Source of the DNA: Didymodactylos carnosus
Lineage: Eukaryota; Rotifera; Eurotatoria; Philodinida; Philodinidae
Length of the DNA: 64,000 nt
Reading direction: 5' to 3'
Assembly (NCBI GenBank): GCA_905250885.1
Contig: CAJNOQ010000025.1
Coordinates: forward strand, 41,502-105,501
The notes under the pieces were generated by a model that ran no database searches, was not told where the DNA came from, and saw only the letters and a program-made list of their open reading frames with translations. The stretch's first letter is position 1, and every line of letters begins with the position of its first letter. The position numbers were made by a program, and so were the translations under genes. Below, in pieces: positions 1 through 10,207 of this stretch.

Positions 1-3000
1 GCTATCTTTTATTCAAATTTCCTTCTTCTACTAACAATATCTCCCAGAAGGTCGGTTCGTAGTTTGTTATTGAATAATCATCAAATTAGAGGAAACATTG
101 TACGCAACTTGCTAACACCTTTTTTTTTTTTTCTAGAGAAATATGCGCACAGCTCTACATCACTATTGCTATGAACTTTAGAAATGTTTATCACATTAGA
201 TTTCACAGATTCATAAAGAAATTTGAAAACGATAAAAAATAGGCGTGTAATAACCCTAGAGACGTGACTACTGGAAAGTTTTCAACATCCTCCTTTTTAT
301 ACTGTCACTCGAAACATGTAAAATATCAGTCTGAAATTATTGTTTTGAACATACATTGAAATAGTCTACTCTACGTTCCATGAAAGTTTCAAATGTAAGA
401 TTTTGAAAACAGACACGTAGCGAGAATGAGAGATGAATGCATTTTTGAAACCTTCAAAAATTCAAGTTTTATGAAAAATAATACTATTATGTATTGAAGA
501 ATGTATCAGAAACTTATAATTAGATTTTTTAAATATCATATAACGTAATTTATACACTACGAATAGATAAGTTTTCAAAACGGAGATGACAATAAGAATG
601 GATAATGACGATAAAGTCTTTAAATAGCAGCTTTCTTATTTCTGAGTGCACAGATTGTACGCGTCGAAATAGTATTAAATTTCACTGTCAACTATCTAAA
701 AATAAGCCTAATAAACAGTGTAACAACCAATAAATCTAGACTTTTGTTTAACTTAATTACAATCTCTATAAAGCAAAGAGAAAGCGTTTAATAACAATAA
801 TTATTGCGTTAATATTAGATTATTTGAGAATATTTAATTCAATACAACAATCAATACTGCAATATATTTTACTGACTGTTCATACTGCCAAGATCCAGGA
901 AAATATGTGCGTACAAATTCGATCACAGTTATTTCTAATAAAATCAACATAAGATTACCCTTCACATTTCAATTATTTCACTATTTTATTATTGTTCATG
1001 TAACTCTATCGCATTCATTTTCTGTTTAAATAAAAATGCTGTTCCTGTCATTCAATATTTGAAAAGTTGTTGCATGTTCCAATTAATCATTTGTGTATTA
1101 ATCATTTAAACAAAAGTTGTTCAGATATATCAGAACATACATTTAAAAAGTAGGAATAATACAATACGCACAATAACCATAAGTCACTAGCATTTTGCTG
1201 ATTCTTTGTCGCTTTTTGTACGTTAGTGACAGGTGATCTAGAATAAATCGGTTACGTATTGTGCTGACTTTGTTCAGATTTTGTTTCACCGCTTAGAATT
1301 CATTCTGTTTTTAAAAGTTTTATCACAAAACATTTTGTGACAAAAACGAAAGGCCAGTTATTTTTCAAGTTGACGATTTTGCTGAGTTTTTGATATTCTA
1401 AGCGAAAACTGAAAAAATTCGAAGGATCTAAGATTTTGAAAAATCCTTCAGTTAGAATTTTTCTTGAAACTGAATGGTTTTTCAAAATGGTCTTATATTT
1501 CTTCTCTGATGAAAAATTTTCACATAAAATGAGTATTTCAGAATGTGCTTGGATTTATATTTTATACGATGACTTAATACAATACTGTGGACGCCTACGT
1601 CTACGTCTATGTACCGTGCATCCATTCTTCCATATAAAATGGGTGCATTTTTAATGTATAAATGACGACAGACCGGTACATATAAGGTTCTATGAATATT
1701 TTGTTTATTTACATCAAGTCTCTTATGTAAATAAATGAATAATACACCAGAAAAGGGTGCTTATTTTAATTAGTCCAAAACTATGGGGTTATATAACTAA
1801 AAATTTTTTTATCACGCCCCAGTGTGATATAATTAAAATCACACAGATTCTGGATCTAGGCTGTTCCGTTCATGTATTAGAAAAACATTTTCCATTTTTG
1901 TCCTAAACTAGCGGAGAAATTACGGCGTTTTCCGAAATAATTAAGCTTTCGTACAGACATGTCCAGTCAAATGAGTGTCCGTCGTGTCACATACATAAAG
2001 AAATGCTCGAACTTTGTCACGTTATTCTTCTGCAAGCAGAGTTTTAATGATGCACACAAAAATGCAGTTTCTTTTTAGACGCGTGGAGAAGGTTTCTAAA
2101 AAGCTGTGGTTTTTCAGGTAAAATTCATTTTTCTCAGCCTAGGAACAGTTTTAAGTAAAAATAAGGTCATATTCGGAATCAGCACACGTCGAGTTGCATG
2201 AAAGTGTGTAATACAATAAGTTTTGGACCGAATAACTATTCATCGAAATTTTCTCCTAATGAAGACCAATTTTTCGAAAAAAATGAGCTTTTTTGGAAAA
2301 CGTTTATTTCTTCCTTAAAAACATCAGACATGACTAAGCAATGATAATTATTCATGAAAAAATGGTTTACGAGCAAAAAATTCATATGTTCGCCTGCTAC
2401 TAGAAAAATGTACACTGTGCTCCCTCCTCTCGCAAACTCCTCGTATTTACATTCCTACTTATTTCACAGAACTATGAAGTTCTGTGTTTTAAACATTTGT
2501 CAGGAAACTAAACAAAATTGCAATATATTTATTGCTGCAGAAACTCCATCTATTCTCTTACGAGACCAAATCAGAATTTTATTTTAGAAAATAACTGATT
2601 GTCTGCTATAAGAGAGATCTACCTTGTGCTTGTGATAAGTAACGAGAAAAAGATAGGTATCGAGTAGATGGTACTACTTTAACGTAGTAAAACTCTGAAA
2701 TGAAAGAGACAAACAAGAAGGGTCAGAATTAGTCTAAAATCAACAACAAAAACAACTTCAAGTCAAAAAATCTTCTGAACGAGTATAACAGAAATGAAAG
2801 GCATAATGACACTGTCTCCGACAATGCGTACATGTTATTTTACCTCTCTCTAAACAAGGGCTTTTGTTAAACATTACGATGTTTAGATGTCTAAATACTT
2901 TTAGTAGAAAAATTATTCAAATCTTGTTAAGATCTTAGATTATCTTACCAACATCTCAGATATAAGATCTTACACGATCGTAGTACTTTATAAGTTTAAG

Positions 3001-3530
3001 AAGTACCTAAGATTTTTACTAGGATCGCATTTTTAGTAACCTGAACGTGATTACATGTCTAACTGATACGTTCGTTACAGGTGACTATGTATCTTGAGAG
3101 TAGTTAGTGCCTCGTGACTCGACGGTGTCTAATTCAGGCATCACAGACAAAAATAAGATGAGTGAGAGGTAAAGAGATGTGTTTTCAAGCCACATAGGTA
3201 GCTACCTGGTGTCTACCACAAAAAAAATCCAAATGCACCTTGGATAGCGTCATTAAGAACCATCAGTGCATTCTTTAACCATCATGATGTCTTCCTAAGA
3301 TACTTTTTATTTACAGTAATAAGAGTAGAGAAAGCATGAAGTTAAAATACAAAGCCACCGATCTATTCTGAAGCATCTACTATGAACAAATATATCAAAA
3401 TTGCAGCGATGAAAGAAACATCATCCATACTACACTGTTCCTGTTAAAAAAGCTTGATCTAATCGTGGCCTAAAGTAAATGTCTTAATACAATCTTTTGA
3501 CTTTACTGTAAAAATTTTACACTTTTTAGG
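1..3530. other. Gene-free AT-rich stretch
   Basis: No reading frame here shows a recognisable domain, a signal peptide with a sensible continuation, or a chain of phase-compatible exons. The open frames of 60-77 codons at 1300-1654 and 2354-2587 have no splice context and look like chance. There is a pure T run at about 120-133. The last bases, a pyrimidine-rich tract ending in AG at 3527-3530, belong to the start of the next gene. Confidence 0.6.
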
Positions 3531-3980
3531 ATGCAATTTCCTCTTTTCATTGTTTTCTTATCGATATTATCCAAACTGAATTATTCTTTTGACATCCAAC
3601 AATTATTACCAAGTCGTGAGGTTCTATCAGCAACTGGTTATTGTATTCATGGTCAAATATGTAAAGATTGTGTGAGATGTTGTACCGTCCATTGTTACCT
3701 GATGTATCATACAATGGCCTATTTAATTAAAGTGGCTCAACCAACAAAGTGTATTTTTAACTGTTGTATAAGCTGTAAACTCAAGTATTATCAACATTAC
3801 CCATGGTGGATATATCAGAATGGAACATACTTTGTCTATAATCTACAACAAGGACAATGGCTACGAGTACCACCACCACCTACGAGACACAATGAAACAG
3901 ACGCTTTTATTAGTAGAAAATCCGATATGGAATTCTTCTCTTTCGATAACTTAACTAAAATTGGTAATAATTCGAAATAG
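3531..3980 (+). CDS. Small secreted cysteine-rich protein, unrecognised family
   Basis: This is a single open frame of 149 residues. Residues 1 to about 19 are a clear signal peptide (MQFPLFIVFLSIL then a polar stretch), so the product is probably exported. Ten cysteines fall at residues 38, 44, 47, 50, 51, 55, 74, 78, 79 and 82, enough for five disulfides, with two CC pairs. The tail has a PPPP run (residues 114-117) and N-glycosylation sequons at about 97, 121, 140 and 146. A pyrimidine-rich tract ending in TTTTTAG lies one base before the ATG, so the start is probably fed by a splice acceptor (cis or trans-spliced leader). It ends 89 bp from the stop of the convergent peptide-precursor gene. 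I do not recognise the family. The signal peptide and cysteine pattern argue for a real gene; function is unknown. Confidence 0.7.
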   Translation: MQFPLFIVFLSILSKLNYSFDIQQLLPSREVLSATGYCIHGQICKDCVRCCTVHCYLMYHTMAYLIKVAQPTKCIFNCCISCKLKYYQHYPWWIYQNGTYFVYNLQQGQWLRVPPPPTRHNETDAFISRKSDMEFFSFDNLTKIGNNSK

Positions 3981-4016
3981 TGACTAAAACATTACAAACC
4001 TTTTTTCTAGTTTATA

Positions 4017-4022
4017 TTTATT
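4017..4022 (-). terminator. Poly(A) signal of the peptide-precursor gene
   Basis: On the minus strand this reads AATAAA, 48 nt beyond the stop of the ANFW precursor. It lies within the 89 bp gap between two convergent stop codons, so the two 3' untranslated regions probably overlap. Confidence 0.5.
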
Positions 4023-4069
4023 AAGATAAGTTTAATACGTCTTTACAAGAAGAACATAGAATCTCTCAT

Positions 4070-4761
4070 TTATTCATCTCTTTTCCAAAAGTTAGCTCGT
4101 TTTGAGGAGCGACGTTTTTTCCAAAAGTTCGCTCTCTTCCAAAAATTAGCTCGTTTCATTTTATAGTCATCATCCGTAGTATCATCGTCCGAAATTAGTT
4201 CTTCTTGATAATCATTGTCAAAATTATTATTCACTGGATCATTAAATGTAATATAACGGAGTAAGTTATCATGCTGAGGTTTTGGATATCGATGTGATGC
4301 TAATGGTTGATTTTCGTTGAAATAAACTGCTTCGTATCTTGCAGTTAACGGTAGTGGTTTTTGATCACAGTAGATAGCGTGAACTACCATAATAATTAGA
4401 AAAAAAACTAAAAGAAAAGAATAGAACGGATGGTTTCTTAATAAGATAAATTATTCTTTTGACATCATTTCAAAGAACAATGTGAATAGAGATATACAAT
4501 AAAACAATTCTACTTCCAAAAGTTACATTTATCTATCTTGAGTAGTGTTCCAAAGTTTTGTCATCTATCATTTTTCATTTTTTTAATAACTAACAGAGTA
4601 CTGCAATTATTGATCAAAGTATCCAACTCCAAAATAGTAATCAACTCTTATAATTCATTGTAGTTTAGATACTCATCATCTTTTTTAGTGTTCTAGCTAC
4701 ACATTTCTTAAACGCAAACAGTGAATTTTTTCTTACTTAATGACGTTTCTTTGTAATCCAT
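4070..4761 (-). CDS. Proneuropeptide-like precursor with three ANFW units
   Basis: Two exons are inferred: 4761-4737 (25 nt) and 4407-4070, separated by a 329-nt intron with a GTAAGAAA donor and a pyrimidine-rich TTTTAG acceptor; phases agree. The joined product is 120 residues. It begins with a short polar segment and a hydrophobic core (residues 9-20, IFFLIIMVVHAI), a good signal peptide that the downstream ATG alone would lack. An acidic spacer (residues 79-90) precedes three copies of ANFW, at about 95-98, 101-104 and 113-116. Each is preceded by KR and followed by KR or KK, the usual prohormone-convertase sites. No Gly follows the Trp, so classical C-terminal amidation is not predicted. 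Architecture fits a secreted peptide precursor; I do not recognise the mature peptide. Exon 1 is inferred, the repeat exon is directly visible. Confidence 0.72.
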
Positions 4762-5331
4762 GTCGAATGATATTTTAACCCACTGTAAAATTATTTCCAC
4801 TATAAATAACAAACAACTTTACCGTATTTTACCTGATACTCAGGCAGCTGTTTCTCTATTAATAAAAAAACAGTTTTTAACATCTTATTTTAGATAAATC
4901 CTTCATCATTCTCATTCTCAAGTCATAAAAAATTTTCCATCTCATCAACGTATGATACTATTTTTATTATTCACAAAAACGCCGTTAAATTTAGGAATAA
5001 AGTCTTTGTTTTTTCTCTATGAGGTTATTATTTATCTACTCTCGAAGTGAAGTGCTTTATTTTGGTTCGTTGATCAATAACACCTACTCTAAAGGAATCA
5101 TTTTAAGCTTTTAATTTCCGAGAGTAGTGAGCAATATACGAAAAAATTAAGATGAAAAAATAGAAACATTTTATGTATGTACTAAAAAGTAAAATATCAG
5201 AAGGATAATGTCGATAGTGAGTGGATCCAAAATAGCTCAGAATTACAAATCATGAATCACTAAAGCAAAAGATCATGACTATGTTCTGCTCACTTTACCT
5301 TTCGTATCGAATTAGGCACAATTTTTCCAAA
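4762..5331. other. Intergenic, nothing recognised
   Basis: AT-rich spacer between the peptide-precursor start and the first inverted-repeat element. It presumably contains the promoter of the minus-strand precursor, but no specific motif can be named. Confidence 0.5.
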
Positions 5332-5653
5332 CATATTATCGGAACAAAAAAAAATAAAGCTGGTGTTAAGTTGCTGAAAAGTACCTTTTTGCATTCAGCA
5401 CACTCGATAACTCAGAAGATTTTCTAGTATTGGTGAGAGTTACTTCCGAAAATTTTAGAATAATTTTGAAACAAAATGGCGTCAAAACATTTTCATGGGA
5501 AAATAATATTGGTTTGAAAATTTCTCCGAAGTTTTTGAAAGTACCCATCGCCAAAAAGAGAAAAAGTTCGAATTTATCGAGTGTGTTGAATACGAAAAAG
5601 CACTTTTCAGTGCTTTTACACTCAATACTGACTTAATTTTTTTTTATGATATG
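5332..5653. mobile_element. MITE-like inverted-repeat element, family A copy 1
   Basis: About 320 bp with long, imperfect inverted halves. The left side begins CATATTATCGGAA and soon reads GAAAAGTACC then a CAGCACACTCGATAA segment. The right side mirrors this with AGTGTGTTGAATACG, AAAGCACTTTTC and a terminal TATGATATG. Two relatives lie at 24556-24870 and 25564-25871. It carries no coding capacity; the two open frames crossing it, one per strand, exist because the halves are complementary. This is the form of a non-autonomous DNA transposon. The mobilising superfamily is not determinable here. Confidence 0.7.
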
Positions 5654-5849
5654 CAACTATCTTACACAAAACTGATGATTTTTTCTTTTACCAGTTGATT
5701 ACTTTTCAAAAGAAAATTTTCAAACTATTCTTTCCCCTAGACTAAACAGAGAGAAAAATTTTTACTCGTTTTTCTTCGACGTGCCCAGGATTTCGGTAAA
5801 GGGTTGGCCAGATGCTTTGTCATACTTTTAAGGAAGACATGGAAAGTTT

Positions 5850-5908
5850 AGCACGAGGAAATTTCAGCACGAGGAAATTTCAGCACGAGGAAGATCAGCA
5901 CTAGGAAA
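5850..5908. repeat. Short tandem array, 16-bp unit
   Basis: The unit AGCACGAGGAAATTTC occurs twice exactly and then in two diverged copies. It ends just outside the left arm of the inverted-repeat element that starts at 5916. Confidence 0.75.
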
Positions 5909-6266
5909 GATAAGCGAAAGTATTGATATTTCACAATTGGGAAACAAAAGTCGAAATTATGATTCTTGCAAAATGGCAAAAACAATATATTGTTTATAGT
6001 GTATAGTGTATACAATATATATTTATATATCCATTTTCTTTTTCTATTAGCTTCTCTAAGAAGAACCAAAGTGTTGGATGTGAACATTGAAAAACCGAGC
6101 CGTTTCGATGATAAGCTTCCGCAACGTTGTTTGTTCTTATAACTGCTTCCGTTGTCCGATGGTACACATTCCAAAAATCAATACTAAACTTGGGCTGTCG
6201 TCTTATTAGATTAGGTCGTTTGTACAGGTTTCATTAGGCACCTATGTGGTGCAAATTCAACGATTT

Positions 6267-6299
6267 GGTTTATTAAACGTTGATATGTTACAGCATTTT
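6267..6299 (+). repeat. Internal direct repeat, copy 1
   Basis: A 33-bp segment starting GGTTTATTAAACG and ending CAGCATTTT is repeated at 6893-6925 with one visible difference. Both copies lie inside the 5916-7381 inverted-repeat element. Confidence 0.8.
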
Positions 6300-6892
6300 G
6301 ACTGAAATTCTGTTTTGGTTATGTCAGAATAATAATTAGATTAAAATAATTTATTTTATCCTTACATCGAAAGGTTGACAAAGAAGAAAGTAACAAAAAA
6401 AAGAATTAAAAAAGATTCAAGGATGGAAAGAGGGCTGGGTTGTTCTCTGTACAAGTACGTTTTCAATACTTCATCAGCTGGACAGAGAAAGAAAACGAAG
6501 GGGAATGCGATTCATATCGGTTAATAAAGTAAATAGACAAGAGAAGAATGCTCTAGAAAGATGCATAACTGTTTCTGCATGCAGTATATGAGTGGTAAGA
6601 AAAAGGATATGGAATGATTTGATGATCCGGTAGTGGAATGCGAGCAACAGAAAGAAATGAAGCTATCATAGGATAGGAAAGAAAGAAAGAAATGAATTGT
6701 CTCTTAAGTATGTTTATCACTTGTGCGTGGAAACATTGCTGAAGTATAGGATGCGAAAGATGAAGAATGTATGATAGTTTTTTATTACGAATGGCAAGGA
6801 TAAGAGAAATAATGGTGATTTCAATGAGCAAAACAATTAAAAACTGAATAAAAGGAATTGTATCAAAAACTAGCACTAACTGGAAACTAACA

Positions 6893-6925
6893 GGTTTATT
6901 AAACGTTGATATGTTGCAGCATTTT
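6893..6925 (+). repeat. Internal direct repeat, copy 2
   Basis: Second copy of the 33-bp segment also found at 6267-6299. Read on the minus strand it overlaps the two open frames in this element. Confidence 0.8.
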
Positions 6926-7705
6926 TCCGACGTAATAACGTATAAAGTACGGGGACAACGTGACCACAATATATACCGTGAACAATATATAGCTGATTGA
7001 AATTTCCGGAACAACCTAAATAAAAGTGATTATAAAAATACAATGTGCTTTTTGTTTCGTAGTACTTGGCTAATTGATATTGTAGCCATTTTGTGCAAGT
7101 AAGAAGTTTATGAGAATAACAGAAATGTTTCCTCATTTATTTATACTACTTCTATGTAGCGCTATCGAGACTGATTCACTTTTAATCCCATTATTAGAGT
7201 ATTAACCCAAGTTCAATACTTATCTGTCTATCTCGTAATTAGCTTTATATTTGTCAGACATGATCTATACATAATTCTTTACGGAGTTTATAAACAATCA
7301 TTTGCTTCATATCGTTGTTGGCATTTTACAAGAATCACAATTTCGACTTTTGTTCCCAAATTGCAAGATATCAATACTTTCTAAGAAATTAATCGGTACA
7401 GCAGTTGAAAATATATAATGAATTAGATAGTACCATACTGCTACGAAGTACATGATTAGGTTTTATTCAAATCCACAGTAATTCTATCTCAAGCTTTCAA
7501 CGAGTAACACTCGGCATCATCAGAAGAACAAATAACAAAGAACACAGAAACTACCTGTACCCTTTCTTTCAAGGTTATCTCGCTTATCAAGAATAGCGAG
7601 AAAAGAAAAGAGAGTAGCTGAACTAGTTTTAGAAAGATCGTAGTTTTAATACTATATGAAACTTGAAAAGCAAAAGATGATGCATATTGTGTTCTCTAGC
7701 TATGA

Positions 7706-7741
7706 TGACTCATCACTGCTCGACGAAAAGATGATGAGTCA
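7706..7741. promoter_or_regulatory. Inverted TGACTCATC pair upstream of U1
   Basis: TGACTCATC at 7706-7714 and its reverse complement GATGAGTCA at 7733-7741 are separated by 18 bp, about 70-100 bp upstream of the U1 RNA start. The core matches an AP-1/bZIP-type site. The position could suit a distal enhancer element of an snRNA promoter. That role is inference; the symmetry is directly visible. Confidence 0.4.
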
Positions 7742-7809
7742 CCGTGTTTACCACACAATTTGTGTAGCTGTGTGGAGTATAAGAAGGTGGAGTCGTCGAT
7801 GGAATAAGC

Positions 7810-7974
7810 ATACTTACCTGCCAGAGGAGTGAAGGACGATCATCAATGTTCTTCCCCCAGGTCGAGGGTCCTGCCATTGCACATCGGTGGATCTGAAACT
7901 TGCGATAGGCTCTCAAATTGAGGCTTACTCGGCTGGAAAATTTATTCCGCAGGAGATGCGTACGCGCGTCTCCT
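7810..7974 (+). ncRNA. U1: U1 spliceosomal snRNA
   Basis: The RNA begins ATACTTACCTG, the conserved U1 5' end that pairs with 5' splice sites. It then shows GATCATCAATG in the place of stem-loop I (the U1-70K site in other animals), CCATTGCACATCGG, which contains the ATTGCAC loop bound by U1A in stem-loop II, an Sm-like AATTTATTC, and a final GC-rich hairpin (GGAGATGCG...CGCGTCTCC). The length of about 165 nt matches the usual 164. An 88-codon frame on the opposite strand is a by-product of the higher GC. The 5' start is firm from the conserved motif; the 3' end is set by the end of the last hairpin and may be off by a few bases. Confidence 0.93.
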
Positions 7975-10207
7975 TTCAAACAAACATGTGAAATCGAAGC
8001 TTATGATAGTGCCTTGATAAATGAGCTATACGAGTTCAACATAACAAAAATATATGTCATTCAACTATTATTTCACACAGTGTGATTTTATTAAAACAGT
8101 GAAAATTCAATTTTTCAACAAACTTTGAAGTTTGATGCTGAAAATCATTACGAAAACAATGAGTAGATCACAATGTTTCTAGACTAACTGATTCATAAGC
8201 GACCAGAGATTAAATTTCATGCTTTCTTTGTTAAATGAAAACTTGCACAGATACAGTAAATTTACGTGAAAAAGTTCAGTTAGATACTTGTTCCCCTTAT
8301 TTTTATTTTGTATTTTACACATATTCTGGAGCTATACTTTACTTTTGTAGGGCAAATACATACACGGCTACCAAGTTTGTTCAACTCGGTAGAAATATGT
8401 CACCTTATTTTATGAGTGTATAACAATTGATATTGTGGTGTTTATATACATACACGATGGTGCCTCTTTGTACCTTAACTTTTCAATTTGTGTTTAGTTA
8501 TTTTATTCTTGTTGGTAGAGTTCTGTTACCACTGCGAGTGAGAAAGCATCACTGATTTAGCTAGTGTGATTCTTTATCAATTATCACTTGCGTTTGTTAT
8601 ACAAACTGACAGACGAATAAAAGCTTGTTTTTGCCGTTAATTGAAATCATAAGTGGAAAAGGAGCATTATAAGACGACATTTGTGATTGACCAGAATAGA
8701 GTAATGTACGATACTATGACAAATCGAGATATGGAGCCGTTATGTTCATTGTTTGTAGAATAAAAACGTATTACTGAACCCGTCACATAAGAAATCTTTC
8801 ATTAAACTTTGTTATCAATGATAGAATTTCAATGCATTAATGGTATTGGGATAAACCACCTTACATAATAGGAGAACATTGGTGTAATTTTGATAAACTG
8901 ATTTTTCAAGACCTTGGTTTTAATTATGAATTTGTTGTGAAGTTATTTATTTTATGCCAGGAGACGAAGATCTGCCTACTTTAACGAGTGTGACTTGATT
9001 ACTGAAATCGCTGCGATTTTCAGTAAACCACTCCGGAATTTGACGAAACAGATAAACAGTAATAGCTTGTAGTACCTGATCGACATCTTGCCTGATCTGA
9101 ATGATAACTGATATCTAAACTGTAACATTTTCATCAATTAGTTTCCGTAAAAAAGTTCGAGCCCTTTTGAAATCCTTGGCAATTCATGTAGTTAATATTT
9201 GATCAATCAATCATTTTTTACTATAGACATCAGCAAAACGAAATAACTCGTGAACCAAGACTTGCTGAATTTGCCGTTGAATTAGCATACAATGTCAGCT
9301 TTGGCTAGCGCATAAGTTTCACACACTTCGTTTTCGATTTTTATCTAACAACATCGTAAACCTTTACAGTTCGATATAGAATTTGTGTTCTGTAAAGATA
9401 ACTTATTTGTCCTTTTTTTGATGTTTATATTTCCCAATCCACGTCGTCAGGATATAATGTTTCAATAGATGAACTTTTTTCAAACTAAAATTTCACAAAT
9501 TAAGTATTCAAATAAGTCACGGTATTTTTATTGGAATAAAATCAATTACTTTAATAGCGTTTTTGAACATCTTTTAAACCGATCAATGTAGGATAATTCC
9601 ATCCGTCTTTCGACAAAATTAAAATTTCACAAATTCTCCAGTAGTTATTTCTAATAGAGCATACTCTTCAAAATGAGACATCGCCATGTTCTCTCTCTAG
9701 TTTATTGAATTGTAAAATAATACGTAAAATACTTTGAATAAGGTAAATTCCAAAAAGTTATTTGCACTACAATATACAGCACAAAACTCTTCGTTGAAAC
9801 ATAAAAGTGTCATTACGATGTTATCACAGAGAAAAAAAATCGACAACGAGTTGTGGGGGTGGGGGGGATGGAGGGGGAACAGGTTGTTTTTTATTCATGC
9901 TAATAGATGCTATCGAAATCTTTTAATATTCTCTAGTATAGGATAGGTTTATCATAGGAGTGCACGAAATTAAAAGATTTATTGTAATAACTATCAGAGA
10001 CAAGAAACGAAATCAATACTATATTGTATTGATAGAAGAAGAAAGAGTACTACTACATTATAGAGAGTCGTTCTAAGCTACATGGTTGACTCTCAATATA
10101 TTAATTTAAGGGAAAGGTTGAATAAGATTCAGATCAGATAGAATGAGAAAAATAAACAGAAAAATATCACATTTAGCGTAGGAGAACTGTTTTTGTTTTT
10201 TCGATGT
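7975..10207. other. Intergenic with one G-rich run
   Basis: No gene is recognised. A G-rich tract lies at 9855-9877, the most striking composition feature of this AT-rich stretch. Short open frames at 8235-8423 and 9734-9946 have no supporting features. Confidence 0.55.

Larger units (their letters stand above)
5916..7381. mobile_element. 1.47 kb element bounded by ~85-bp inverted repeats
   Basis: The segment at 5916-5998 reappears inverted at 7289-7381 with roughly 85% identity by eye; both arms contain ACAAAAGTCGAAATT. The interior holds overlapping minus-strand open frames of 153 codons (6553-7014) and 86 codons (6876-7136). The longer has a hydrophobic stretch (FLIVLLIEITIISLILAI) that could be one membrane segment, but no transposase signature is visible. 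A 33-bp segment is directly repeated inside (6267-6299 and 6893-6925). Likely a non-autonomous or decayed TIR transposon, possibly with captured host sequence. An inverted duplication of unrelated origin is the alternative. Confidence 0.6.

Noticed and set aside
6553-7136. Chemoreceptor-like or multi-pass membrane protein
   Set aside because: Only one convincing hydrophobic segment, two clashing frames and no conserved receptor motif; kept only as a note in the inverted-repeat element.
7713-7979. 88-codon minus-strand ORF
   Set aside because: It lies antisense over the U1 snRNA and its promoter; the open frame is due to composition.
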